Assembly: GCA_963823735.1 (NCBI GenBank)
Contig: CAWGMO010000001.1
Coordinates: forward strand, 558,001-622,000
DNA length: 64,000 bases
Direction of reading: 5' to 3'
Source of the DNA: Actinoallomurus sp963823735
Lineage (GTDB): Bacteria > Actinomycetota > Actinomycetes > Streptosporangiales > Streptosporangiaceae
Shown: positions 7,692-17,745 of the stretch, piece by piece
Position numbering within the stretch: position 1 is the stretch's first letter
Layout of the letters: each line of letters starts with the position of its first letter
Notes under the pieces: model-generated
Told to the model about the DNA's origin: nothing
The model's database searches: none
What the model saw: only the letters and a program-made list of their open reading frames with translations
Program-made: the position numbers and the translations under genes

Positions 7692-8872
7692 TCAGTGAGC
7701 GGGGTGTCGGCCGCCGTCCAGTACCAGTTCTGCGGTGGGTGGGCCTTCTTCAGCCGGGCCCGTTCCTTGCGGAAGAGCGCGAGCGAGTCGGTGACGGCCT
7801 CGGGCAGGTCGGCGAGGTCGTCCGGTACGGGGACGGTCAGGACGAGGTTCTGTTTCTCGTGGACGAGGACCATCTGGCCGGTTGAATCGAATTCTCTCAG
7901 CTGGAAATGCGCGAGCGGCTTGTACTCCCGCTCCGCGGTGGAAAGGTGCGCCATCCTCGCCCCGGTGTCGTCGAAGACGTACAGGCCGAAGGTGTTGAGG
8001 TGGAATACGCGGCGGCGCGGCTGGTCCACGACGACGTCGAACCGTACGCCGCGGGTGGCCGAGTCGCGGTAGATGCCGAGGTCGAGATGGCCGAGCAGCT
8101 TCCCGTCGGCGTCCACCAGGACGAACATGAACGGCCTGCCGCGCTGGTAGGCGCGCTTCTTCCAGCCGACCGTCAGGACGACGAAGGTCTTGTCGTCGAT
8201 CGGCACGGCGTCGTGCGACCACTCGATGCGTGGCCCGCCGGGATAGGCCGCCCTCATCTGCTCGGACAGTTCCGTACGCGGCACGCCCTCGCCGAACGCA
8301 TCGGCCGGTGGGCAGTAGGCGAGCGGCGAGGACAGGCGCTGCGGCCTCAGTACCAGTGCCGTCACCGCCGTGAGCGCCGGCAACCCCGCTCCGACCGGCT
8401 CCCGCGAGACGGCCACGACGTTCTCGCCGAGCAGGCAGAGCGTACGGCCGGACGGGGTCAGCCGGGTACGGAACGCCCAGCCATCCGGGACCTCGTCGCA
8501 AGAGGTGAGCGCCGGGTCGAGAACGTACGCCCGGTTGCTCTTCATGGAGAACAGGACCCTGCCGTCCGGGAGGACACTCAGCGAGACCGGCGCATAGGTG
8601 GCGCCGGCGTTGGCGCTCGACCATCGCAGAAAGGCCTGGGCGATCGGCGCGCCGTCGGCGGCGTACCTCGTCAGAACGTGACCGGCGAGCATTTCCCGCT
8701 TGTCCGTGTCGTCGTACCGGTAGTAGTTGTAGGCGAGGTCGGACAGCACATAACGGTCCCCGCCCGGCCCGGTGCACACCGAACGGTGCATCCATTCGAA
8801 TTTGTTCGCCAGGTCGACGTCCCGGTCACGAACGAGCGATCCTGGGAGCCGGATCGGGAACACGCGGGTCAT
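7685..8872 (-). CDS. Hypothetical protein, probably beta-propeller-like
   Basis: The 395-residue product has no signal peptide or membrane helices. It shows repeated short beta-type segments with the pattern VLFSMKSNRAYVLDP, LCLLGENVVAVSR, FHLNTFGLYVFDDTG and MVLVHEKQNLVLTV, suggestive of a WD40/NHL-like propeller. No catalytic motif is visible and I do not recognise the family. The ATG at 8872 is preceded by GGAAGGC at good spacing. The gene stands alone between the short fragment at 7503 and a methyltransferase gene. Confidence 0.6.
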   Translation of the reverse strand: MTRVFPIRLPGSLVRDRDVDLANKFEWMHRSVCTGPGGDRYVLSDLAYNYYRYDDTDKREMLAGHVLTRYAADGAPIAQAFLRWSSANAGATYAPVSLSVLPDGRVLFSMKSNRAYVLDPALTSCDEVPDGWAFRTRLTPSGRTLCLLGENVVAVSREPVGAGLPALTAVTALVLRPQRLSSPLAYCPPADAFGEGVPRTELSEQMRAAYPGGPRIEWSHDAVPIDDKTFVVLTVGWKKRAYQRGRPFMFVLVDADGKLLGHLDLGIYRDSATRGVRFDVVVDQPRRRVFHLNTFGLYVFDDTGARMAHLSTAEREYKPLAHFQLREFDSTGQMVLVHEKQNLVLTVPVPDDLADLPEAVTDSLALFRKERARLKKAHPPQNWYWTAADTPLTDF

Positions 8873-8989
8873 GAGCTTCGCCTTCCGCTTTTGTGCAAAG
8901 CCCTTAGAGACAGCGGGTGACGATCCGGTTCCCCCGCGTTGCCTGGTTCACCGGGTGCTGTACGGAAACCCTTGGCCGTGGCCGCCGCG

Positions 8990-9628
8990 CTATTCCGGGT
9001 CGGCGGGGCGGATCGCGGTGCCCAGGATCTGGGGTGCCACCGGGAACGGCAGGCGCGTGTCGGCGGTGCCGAGACGGTCGAGTCGCTCGGTCACGAAACC
9101 GGCCTGTTCGATCGTTGTCGCCGTGTCGCGGGAGCAGTGGCAGCCGCCTCCCAGGAATGGGAAGACCGTCGCGTCGAGTGCGCGTTGTACACGTCGGCGT
9201 ACGGGGGTGTGCGCCTGGACGTGTTCGAGGAAGCGCAGGTGCCCGCCGGGTTTGACCACGCGGAACATCTCCGCGAGCGCACGCTCCGGATCGCGGACAC
9301 TGCACAGCACGAGCGACGCGACGGCCGCGTCGCAGCCTCCGTCTTCGGCGGGAAGTTCTTCGGCCAGGCCGTCGACCACGGTGACCGGCACGGGGGCCTT
9401 CGTGGCGTTCTGTTCCGCGATGCGGCGCAGGTACGGCTCGGGTTCGACGGCGATGACCTCGGTGACCGTGGTCGGGTAGTGGGCGAAGTTCATGCCGTTC
9501 CCGGCGCCGACCTCGATCACCCGGCCGGAGAGGCGTTCCAGGAGCGTCCGGCGGTACGCCGCGATACCGCGCTCGATCTGCCCGCTGGCGTGCGCGTAAT
9601 AGCGAGCGAACAATGGATGGTGGCTCAT
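8990..9628 (-). CDS. Class I SAM-dependent methyltransferase
   Basis: The 212-residue product has motif I VIEVGAGNGMNFAHYP (the SAM-binding glycine loop), an acidic residue at the end of strand 2 (VIAVEPEPYL), and CDAAVASLVLCSVRDP with FRVVKPGGHLRFLEHV, all in the right order. The set resembles UbiE/METTL7-type small-molecule or phospholipid methyltransferases. The start at 9628 was chosen because GGAGGGA lies 5-6 bases upstream; 19 more codons are open upstream. The substrate cannot be read from sequence. Confidence 0.85.
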   Translation of the reverse strand: MSHHPLFARYYAHASGQIERGIAAYRRTLLERLSGRVIEVGAGNGMNFAHYPTTVTEVIAVEPEPYLRRIAEQNATKAPVPVTVVDGLAEELPAEDGGCDAAVASLVLCSVRDPERALAEMFRVVKPGGHLRFLEHVQAHTPVRRRVQRALDATVFPFLGGGCHCSRDTATTIEQAGFVTERLDRLGTADTRLPFPVAPQILGTAIRPADPE

Positions 9629-9641
9629 TGACGTCCCTCCA

Positions 9642-10265
9642 TCAGTGCGGGATCGGGCGCCGTCCACGCCGTTCGACTCTTTCACGGAACGCCTCGATCA
9701 CGGCGCGCACCTCGTACTCGGTCTCGGTGCCGGCGAGCTCGTCACGGTAGAGAAGACGGCGGGCCAGGCCCATGAGGTCAACGGTGAAGTACATCGCCAT
9801 GAGGGGATTGACGAACAGTTCGCTGCCCCGTGTCCGCTCGGTGAACCGGACGTCGCCGAATTCGCCGCGAACGGCGGCCGCGATCTGGCCGTTGACGATG
9901 CTGGGCCGTACGGAAGTGTGCCGCTGCGCGTGGGCGACCGCGTCGAGGTAGAGCTTCGCCTCCCGGCTAGCACCCGGAATGGTGAGCGCCCCCAGGTACG
10001 CGCCGTCGCGATCGAGAGCCGCGAGGTTCTCCAGTACGTGCGCGTGACAGACCCCGTGGTACGCGTCGATCCCGAACCCCAGGCACGCCACCAACCGTAC
10101 GGGCACCTCGACCTCGGCGACGGCCACCAAGCTGGCCATGTCCTCTTCCGGCGTACCAAGGCCCGCTTCGTCCCCACTCATCAGAATCGTCCCCGGCGAC
10201 GGCCACCAGGGCCCACTCGGAATCCCTCAGGGCGGCGAAAAGCGGAGGTTGTGCAGCGATGTCAT
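9642..10265 (-). pseudogene. DUF1152 protein with an internal deletion
   Basis: From 10181 an open frame of 179 residues gives the C-terminal half of a DUF1152 protein (GIDAYHGVCHAHVLENLAAL, then GELFV-like and RRLLYRDELAGTETEYEV). Further upstream another frame gives the family's N-terminus, PPLFAALRDSEWALVAVAG, which stops making sense after about 20 residues. Full-length relatives have roughly 310 residues and a conserved Gly-rich loop after that point. Here about 100 codons are missing and the parts are out of frame. I therefore read this as a genuinely decayed gene, although the C-terminal half could still be translated from the ATG at 10181. Confidence 0.65.
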
Positions 10266-10293
10266 GCTCACGACTCTAGGTCGGCGATGACCT

Positions 10294-10524
10294 CTACATT
10301 CGTTCACTGCCGAGCAGCAGCGAGCCGGGCAGGATCGGCCCGTTCGAGTCTCCGGCCAGTTCGAGCTTCGCCGAACACGGTGGGCCGACCAAGTCGACCT
10401 CGCGGGTGAACAACCACATCCGTCGCACCGAAAGAGCGACCGCCCGCTCCTCACCGCTCGATTCTCGAATCGCGTCGAACTCGGAGCCCGGCCGAAGTGT
10501 CCCCTTGATGACGCGCACGATCAC
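10294..10524 (-). CDS. Small stand-alone beta-barrel protein resembling EF-Tu domain II
   Basis: A 76-residue protein starts at the GTG at 10524. Its pattern matches domain 2 of translational GTPases: VRVIKGTLRPGSEFDAI, then ALSVRRMWLFTREVDLV, then AKLELAGDSNGPILPGSLL. In those GTPases the corresponding barrel follows the scheme of a GxLxxGD turn, a VxxMxxxxxxV strand and a PGxxL end. No GTPase domain is encoded nearby, so the barrel seems to stand alone. The similarity is my own pattern reading. The gene lies just downstream of the katG terminator on the same strand. Confidence 0.5.
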   Translation of the reverse strand: MIVRVIKGTLRPGSEFDAIRESSGEERAVALSVRRMWLFTREVDLVGPPCSAKLELAGDSNGPILPGSLLLGSERM

Positions 10525-10560
10525 GCTGATCTGCCTTTCGCCGGTGGCCGGAAAGGGAAA

Positions 10561-10596
10561 ACGTCCAGGCCGGCCCGTACGGGCCGGCCTGGACGT
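10561..10596 (-). terminator. Perfect 36-base palindrome after katG
   Basis: Two 18-base arms (ACGTCCAGGCCGGCCCGT and its complement) meet without a loop base, 9 bases after the katG stop. On the katG strand the stem is followed by TTTTCCCTTTCC, so it looks like an intrinsic terminator with a T-rich tail. Confidence 0.8.
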
Positions 10597-10604
10597 CAGT
10601 GTTG

Positions 10605-12830
<2,226 letters not shown>

Positions 12831-12868
12831 TGGAATCCTTCCAAGATCAAGAAGAGTGTGCACAGGTA

Positions 12869-13288
12869 CTACGTGAAACAGGCGGGGCACAGGCCCCAGT
12901 AGATGACCTCGGCCTCATCGATCGAGAAGCCATGGTCATCGGACGCGGCCAGGCACGGCGCCTCGCCGACGGCGCAGTCGGCGTCGGCGACGACACCGCA
13001 CGACCGGCACACGACGTGATGGTGATTGTCCCCGACGCGCGACTCGTAGCGGGCCACTGAACCGGACGGCTGGATACGACGCACCAGACGCGCTGCCGTC
13101 AGCGTGTGCAGCGAGTCGTACACCGCCTGGTGGGACACCTCGGGAAGATCCTGGCGTACGGCACGGATGATCGACTCCGTGTCGGCGTGCGGATGCGCGT
13201 ACACCGCGCTCAGCACCGCGACCCGCGGGCGGGTCACACGCAAGGAGGCCCCGCGCAGCAGCTGCTGGAACTCCGATGTCGTGGCCAC
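12869..13288 (-). CDS. furA: Ferric uptake regulator family repressor FurA
   Basis: A 139-residue Fur family protein. The winged helix is seen in LRVTRPRVAVLSAVYAHPHA and VSHQAVYDSLHTLTAARLV, the metal region in RVGDNHHHVVCRSCG, and a second cysteine pair (GLCPACF) sits at the C-terminus. The CxxC motifs fit a structural zinc site and the His cluster a regulatory site. In actinobacteria FurA represses its own promoter and the co-transcribed katG and is inactivated by peroxide. The gene directly precedes katG. Confidence 0.95.
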   Translation of the reverse strand: MATTSEFQQLLRGASLRVTRPRVAVLSAVYAHPHADTESIIRAVRQDLPEVSHQAVYDSLHTLTAARLVRRIQPSGSVARYESRVGDNHHHVVCRSCGVVADADCAVGEAPCLAASDDHGFSIDEAEVIYWGLCPACFT

Positions 13289-13296
13289 ACTTCAGA

Positions 13297-13322
13297 GACT
13301 GGCTCATTTTCTGGAACCAGTC
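13297..13322. promoter_or_regulatory. Candidate FurA operator
   Basis: GACTGG at 13297-13302 and CCAGTC at 13317-13322 form an inverted repeat with a 14-base AT-richer spacer, 9-34 bases upstream of the furA start. The position suits autoregulation. The site is not proven and the consensus for this organism is unknown. Confidence 0.45.
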
Positions 13323-13356
13323 AAGAAAAGGTGCGTGGAGGGTCGCGGGGAACCTC

Positions 13357-13384
13357 TTGATTGATCACGGTATGTAGTTATAGT
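13357..13384 (+). promoter_or_regulatory. Candidate promoter for the EF-hand gene
   Basis: TTGATT at 13357 and TATAGT at 13379 are separated by 16 bases and lie about 40 bases upstream of the EF-hand start. The stretch is markedly AT-rich for this genome, as expected of a housekeeping-sigma promoter. Confidence 0.55.
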
Positions 13385-13425
13385 ACTACTGTCCGCATCA
13401 AAATCCTCATGGGAGGTTCCCCCCG

Positions 13426-13941
13426 ATGGACGCACGCCTTGATCGGATCAACGCCACGTTCGACGCTCTCGACACGAACTCCAACGGCTACCTGGAGGCG
13501 GACGACTTCGACCAGCTCGGACACCGGATCGTGCAGGCCCTGGGCGTACCGGACAACTCACCCAAGGCCCAGGCACTCCACGCGAGCTGCCGCGGCTACT
13601 GGCAGGGCCTCCTCGGCGTGCTCGACCAGAACGGCGACGGGAGACTGAGCCACAAGGAGTACGCCCAGTTCCACGAGCCCGACCAGTACGAAGCGGGCGT
13701 CCGGCCGTACGCGGACGCCTTCACCGCGATATGCGACCGCGACGACGACGGCTACGTCGAGCACGACGACCTCGTACGCGGCATGCGAGCGGTGGGCTTC
13801 CCGGCGGACAACATCGAGGCCCTCTTCCACGCCCTCGACCCGGACGGGACGGGCCAGGCCTCCAGGGACGAATGGCGCGTCGCCATCGAGGACTACTTCC
13901 TCGCGAGGGGCAGCCACGCGATCGCCGACACCCTGGTCTGA
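13426..13941 (+). CDS. Calcium-binding EF-hand protein (calerythrin-like)
   Basis: A 171-residue soluble protein with four EF-hand loops: DTNSNGYLEADD at about 16-27, DQNGDGRLSHKE at about 66-77, DRDDDGYVEHDD at about 104-115, and a weaker DPDGTGQASRDE at about 138-149. The first three keep Asp/Asn at positions 1, 3 and 5, Gly at 6 and an acid at 12, so at least three should bind calcium. Actinomycetes encode several such proteins as calcium buffers or sensors. GGGAGGTT lies just upstream of the ATG. The gene is monocistronic and followed by strong hairpins. Confidence 0.9.
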   Translation: MDARLDRINATFDALDTNSNGYLEADDFDQLGHRIVQALGVPDNSPKAQALHASCRGYWQGLLGVLDQNGDGRLSHKEYAQFHEPDQYEAGVRPYADAFTAICDRDDDGYVEHDDLVRGMRAVGFPADNIEALFHALDPDGTGQASRDEWRVAIEDYFLARGSHAIADTLV

Positions 13942-13980
13942 CGTACGGCGGCCGGTCCCCCTCTGACACCGGCCGACCGA

Positions 13981-14068
13981 GTGGAGTCCTCCACCCGTGA
14001 GGGGCCCTTCGGGTGGCCGACCCGAGTCCGCCACCCGTTCGAGGGGCCCTTCGGGGCGGGTGGCGGAC
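13981..14068. terminator. Tandem hairpins between convergent genes
   Basis: A short stem (GTGGA/TCCAC, 13981-13994) is followed by CCACCCG/CGGGTGG (13991-14016). A 12-base perfect stem comes next, GTCCGCCACCCG at 14026-14037 with its complement at 14057-14068. The two larger hairpins share a GGGGCCCTTCGGG loop region, so one is probably a copy of the other. Together they can end transcription from both sides. Confidence 0.7.
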
Positions 14069-14079
14069 GGTACGGCCGT

Positions 14080-14886
14080 TCACCCGAGGCGGGCGGCGAT
14101 CGCGGGCCCTTCTTTCGCGAGCCAGGCCCCGGCCCGCGGCAGCCGGTCCTTCGCACCTTGCTCCCACAAGCGGCGGAACACCGGGTCGACATCGGCGGCG
14201 CCGCGGGCGGTCAGCTGGAAGCGGTGCACCATCCGTTTCACCAGGGGCACGAGTTCATCGCGCTGCCGGCCGGTCATGCCGTACGCGTCGGCGAACACCG
14301 CGACGCGGTGCGAGGCGTCGAGGTCGGCGAAGGCGGGCGGCCGGTCGCGCGGGTCGATCAGCGGAACCCACCAGTACAGGGCGTTGGCGATGTCGTACAG
14401 CCTGGTGGTGGGCCGGGCGAGGTCGAAATCGATCAAGGCGGCGGGCAGGGCGTCCCGGAAGACGACATTGCCGGGGCAGTAGTCGCGGTGGCCGACCAGT
14501 TCGGGGTCTCCGTCCACCCGCGGGACCATTCCGGCGCCCGGGATGCCGCCCCAGACCGCGTCCGCGGGCGGCGTCCAACCCTGCGCCGCGTCGTGCAGGT
14601 GGCGGATCAGGCGGGCCAGCGCCCTCAGGACGTCCTCACCGGCGGTCTCGGCCGGCAGCGGGTCGCGCGGCACGTCGCCGTGGACGAACGACAGCACCTC
14701 GCGGCCCTGGTCATCGACACCGAGCGGCACCGGAGCGGCGGCGAAACCGGCGTCGCGCAGGTGAGCGAGGTACGCCTGAATCGTCGCCGTGAACGGCCGC
14801 ACGGGACGACGTACGGTGTCGCCGACGCGCACAATGCCCGGCGTGACACCGTCCCCCACAAGCGGCTCCTCGTTCACGGCACCCAC
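14080..14886 (-). CDS. Aminoglycoside phosphotransferase family protein
   Basis: A 268-residue member of the APH/choline kinase superfamily. The catalytic loop is LVGHRDYCPGNVVFRD (Brenner motif, Asp as base) and the metal-binding motif is ALIDFDLARPTTRLYDIANA. The N-terminal lobe is short and the P-loop-like region weak, as in many family members of unknown substrate. It may phosphorylate a small alcohol or amino sugar; a role in resistance is not implied by sequence alone. It is convergent with the EF-hand gene. Confidence 0.85.
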   Translation of the reverse strand: MGAVNEEPLVGDGVTPGIVRVGDTVRRPVRPFTATIQAYLAHLRDAGFAAAPVPLGVDDQGREVLSFVHGDVPRDPLPAETAGEDVLRALARLIRHLHDAAQGWTPPADAVWGGIPGAGMVPRVDGDPELVGHRDYCPGNVVFRDALPAALIDFDLARPTTRLYDIANALYWWVPLIDPRDRPPAFADLDASHRVAVFADAYGMTGRQRDELVPLVKRMVHRFQLTARGAADVDPVFRRLWEQGAKDRLPRAGAWLAKEGPAIAARLG

Positions 14887-15112
14887 CGTACGCCGCTGAA
14901 CCGGGCCGATACGGTCAGGCCATGGTGGGACTCGGGGGTGAATCGCCGACGTCCGTCGAAGACATGGGCGGCAGGCATGCCGATGGTCGACTTCGGCGTC
15001 CTGCGGCCGGTCGACAAGGGTCGATCAGCGGACAACACGTACGACTATCTCCATCCCCGGCGACCACCGGTGGGCCGCGCCGTTCACGGTGAAGGCGGGT
15101 ACCGTCGCGCAC

Positions 15113-15910
15113 ATGGCCGACTGGTTGCAGGTGAATCAGGAGAACTGGGACGACAGGGTCCGGGTGCATGTGGAGAGTGACTTCTACGATCTGCCCGGGT
15201 TCCGTGCGGGGAAGTGCACGTTGCGGGGCTTCGAGTTGGACGAGGTCGGGGACGTCGCCGGTAAGCGCCTTCTGCATCTGCAATGTCACATGGGGCAGGA
15301 CACGCTGTCGTGGGCTCGGCGGGGGGCTCACGTCACCGGGCTGGACTTCTCCGAGGCCGCCGTTGGCACCGCTCGGGAGCTGACCAAGGACATCGGGTTC
15401 GCCGACAAGGCCAAGTTCGTCGCGGCTGACGTGTACGACGCTCCCTCGGCGCTCGGCGGGGAGCGGTTCGACATCGTCTACACCGGGTTCGGGGCGCTGG
15501 TCTGGTTGCCTGATCTGACGCGCTGGGCCGACATCGTCGCCGGGCTCCTCGACGACGGCGGGATGCTCTACCTCGCCGAGTTCCATCCGATCACGGAGCT
15601 TCTCGGCGATGACGGCATCAAGGTCGAGCATGACTACTTTCACGTTCACGCCGAGACGCACGATCTGCCCTACACCTACACCGACGGGCCGCCGCTCACC
15701 AAGACGCGGACGGTGCGGTGGCAGCATCCGCTCGGCGACGTGGTGACGGCGCTGGCGCGGGCCGGGTTCCGGATCGAGTTCCTGCATGAGCACGCGACCC
15801 TGCTCTTCCAGCGTTTCCCGGCGATGGAGCGCACCGAGACCGGGGAGTACGGCTTCCCGGACGGGCATCCGCGGCTGCCCTTGATGTACTCGATGCGGGC
15901 GACGAAGTGA
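15113..15910 (+). CDS. Class I SAM-dependent methyltransferase
   Basis: A 265-residue methyltransferase. Motif I is LLHLQCHMGQDTLSWARRGA, with the acidic strand-2 end in VTGLDFSEAAV, motif II at VAADVYDAP and FDIVYTGFGALVWLPDL, and motif III at LDDGGMLYLAEFHP. The start at 15113 (MADWLQVNQENWDDRV) was chosen because relatives begin there; no strong ribosome site is seen. No neighbour suggests a substrate. The 226 bases upstream hold no gene I can support. Confidence 0.85.
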   Translation: MADWLQVNQENWDDRVRVHVESDFYDLPGFRAGKCTLRGFELDEVGDVAGKRLLHLQCHMGQDTLSWARRGAHVTGLDFSEAAVGTARELTKDIGFADKAKFVAADVYDAPSALGGERFDIVYTGFGALVWLPDLTRWADIVAGLLDDGGMLYLAEFHPITELLGDDGIKVEHDYFHVHAETHDLPYTYTDGPPLTKTRTVRWQHPLGDVVTALARAGFRIEFLHEHATLLFQRFPAMERTETGEYGFPDGHPRLPLMYSMRATK

Positions 15911-15913
15911 TGA

Positions 15914-15937
15914 CGGCCGGCCCCGAAGGGCCGGCCG
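15914..15937. terminator. Bidirectional terminator hairpin
   Basis: Arms CGGCCGGCCC and GGGCCGGCCG enclose a CGAA loop, exactly in the 31-base gap between two convergent genes. Confidence 0.8.
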
Positions 15938-15941
15938 GAGT

Positions 15942-16979
15942 TCAGTTCACCGGGTTCGTGGTCCAGCTCCCCGGGTCACCGCCGAAAATCGTGATCTTGC
16001 GGAACAGGCCGACCAGGCCGCCGGCTTTGTCCAGGCTCGCCAGGACCGAGCCGGACGCGTTGATCTGCACGGTGAAGCCGTTCACGCCGTACACCCACAG
16101 GGCGCCTCTCGCCTGGTAGGCAGGGTGGCCGTCCAGTGTTCCGTTCGGGGCGGGCGGGCCGATCGTGCTGGTCTTGACAATGCTGACGCCCAGCGTGGAG
16201 GTCGGCTCCTTGACGATGTAGTCCAGGATGGCGCCGACTTGGCCGTGGGCCCCGTTGTTGAGCACCGTGCGCTTCGGCTTCAGGCCGCCGGGCACGCCTC
16301 CGACGTGCAGGGGCATCGCGATCGGGTGCGTGCCGCCGAAGCTCGCCGTCCTCGCGATCCGGTACGCCGTCTTCGTCAGCGCGGCGCTGCCGCCGTGCAG
16401 GCCGACGGCCTGGAGGTCCGCCCACCGCTTCGGGGCGTACTGCCAGCGCAGTTCGAACGTCGACTGGCCTGAGGCGTCCGGCCGGTAGATCCAGTACGCC
16501 GGGTGGCCGTTGACCGGATCGGCGGGGATCCGCTTGGCCGGGATGCCGCCCGGAAGGTAGCCGCGGAACGGCTCCGGGCCCGGGTCGTACGCGGTGAGCG
16601 TCACGGAGCCGCGTCCGCCGTCGGCGACGGCCTGGAAGGTGCCTTCCTCCTGGTGGTCGGCGATGTAGCCGTTGGCGTGGAGGCCGGCGGGCAGCCAGCC
16701 GAAGACGGCGCGGTCGACGAGCGGGTCGCCGTACTTCGCGGACTGCGCCGCGGGCGCGGTCCGCAGCGTGGCGGGGTGCACCTGGGTGGCCACCACCGCG
16801 GCGGCGGTGGCGGCGGCGGCGAGTCCACCGGCGAGGAACAGGCCGCGGCGCGGCCAGGGCGTACGGCGGCGCGAGGAGGCGATGTCCGACAGCAGCCGTT
16901 CTCTCCCCGCGTCGAGGCGGTGCCGGGACGGTACGGGGGCGTCGGCGCGCATCGTGCGCATCAGGTCGAGGTCGTTCAC
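15942..16979 (-). CDS. CU044_5270 family membrane protein, partner of an ECF sigma factor
   Basis: This 345-residue protein starts with a short cytoplasmic segment (NDLDLMRTMRADAPVPS) and has one membrane helix at about residues 48-66. A large Gly/Thr-rich outer domain follows, with GHPAYWIYRPDASGQSTF and DYIVKEPTSTLGVSIV. This build is the CU044_5270 family, nearly always encoded beside an ECF sigma factor. It may act as an anti-sigma-like or sensor protein, although no ZAS motif is present. The start at 16979 is 10 bases after the sigma-factor stop, so both are co-transcribed. Confidence 0.8.
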   Translation of the reverse strand: MNDLDLMRTMRADAPVPSRHRLDAGRERLLSDIASSRRRTPWPRRGLFLAGGLAAAATAAAVVATQVHPATLRTAPAAQSAKYGDPLVDRAVFGWLPAGLHANGYIADHQEEGTFQAVADGGRGSVTLTAYDPGPEPFRGYLPGGIPAKRIPADPVNGHPAYWIYRPDASGQSTFELRWQYAPKRWADLQAVGLHGGSAALTKTAYRIARTASFGGTHPIAMPLHVGGVPGGLKPKRTVLNNGAHGQVGAILDYIVKEPTSTLGVSIVKTSTIGPPAPNGTLDGHPAYQARGALWVYGVNGFTVQINASGSVLASLDKAGGLVGLFRKITIFGGDPGSWTTNPVN

Positions 16980-16989
16980 GGCCGGTACC

Positions 16990-17586
16990 TCAGCTTTCCT
17001 CGGAGATGGACAGGGGGCTCGTGTCGCCGAGCGCGGCACGGATCTTCTTCCGGGCCCGGTGCAGCCGCGATCGCACCGTCCCGACCGAGGTGCCGAGGGC
17101 CTGGGCCGTCTCCTCGTACGAGAGGTCGGCCCAGGCGACCAGCAGCAGGATCTCCCGGTGCGCCGGGCTGAGGCCGGCCAGCGCCGCCGCGAGCGGCCGG
17201 TGCATCGTCTCGGCCACCACCTGGTCGTCGACGAGGTCGAGGTGTCCGCCGTACGTCCGCGCCACGGGGTCGGCGCCGCTGCGGGCGAACGCGCGCAGCA
17301 TCCGGGTCTCCTTCCGGTGGTGGTGCGCGATGACGTTGGCGGCGATGCCGTACAGCCACGGGCGAGCCTCCGGCCGCGCGAGGTCGTAGCGTTCGCGTCG
17401 CTCGAACGCCCGGTAGAACGTCTCGGCGGTGACGTCGTCGGCGAGGTCGTCGCCCAGCCGGCGGGCGACGTAGCGGCTGATGTGCGGGGCGTGCCGCTCG
17501 TACAGCACCGCGAACACCCTCGGCTCCTGCCAGGACTGTTCGATCACAGCGGCGTCGCTCACGCCCTGTCCCGTCGTCACAGTCAT
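16990..17586 (-). CDS. ECF RNA polymerase sigma factor
   Basis: A 198-residue sigma-70 family protein. Region 2 is seen in VLYERHAPHISRYVARRLG, DDLADDVTAETFYRAFERR and ARPWLYGIAANVIAHHHRKE, and region 4 in AALAGLSPAHREILLLVAWADL and SYEETAQALGTSVGTVRSRL. The start at 17586 follows AGGAG by six bases; an ATG six codons upstream is less likely. It is paired with the CU044_5270 protein downstream. The signal that activates it is unknown. Confidence 0.93.
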   Translation of the reverse strand: MTVTTGQGVSDAAVIEQSWQEPRVFAVLYERHAPHISRYVARRLGDDLADDVTAETFYRAFERRERYDLARPEARPWLYGIAANVIAHHHRKETRMLRAFARSGADPVARTYGGHLDLVDDQVVAETMHRPLAAALAGLSPAHREILLLVAWADLSYEETAQALGTSVGTVRSRLHRARKKIRAALGDTSPLSISEES

Positions 17587-17652
17587 GTGGCTCCTGTCTG
17601 TCACGGCCGGCCTTCCGGCACGAGCGCGCCGTGCGCTTCATCCGCTTTTTCC

Positions 17653-17685
17653 CGTACGGGCGGATCGGGTTCCCGATCCCGTACG
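17653..17685. promoter_or_regulatory. Long inverted repeat between divergent genes
   Basis: CGTACGGG/CCCGTACG flank an inner ATCGGG-TT-CCCGAT stem, with a three-base bulge. It lies in the 159-base gap between the sigma factor and the divergent MFS gene and could be an operator or an RNA structure. Confidence 0.4.
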
Positions 17686-17745
17686 GTCGGGCTTGACGAG
17701 TGCAGGACATCTCACCGCCGCCCGCCGGCACCCGAAAGGTCGCCC

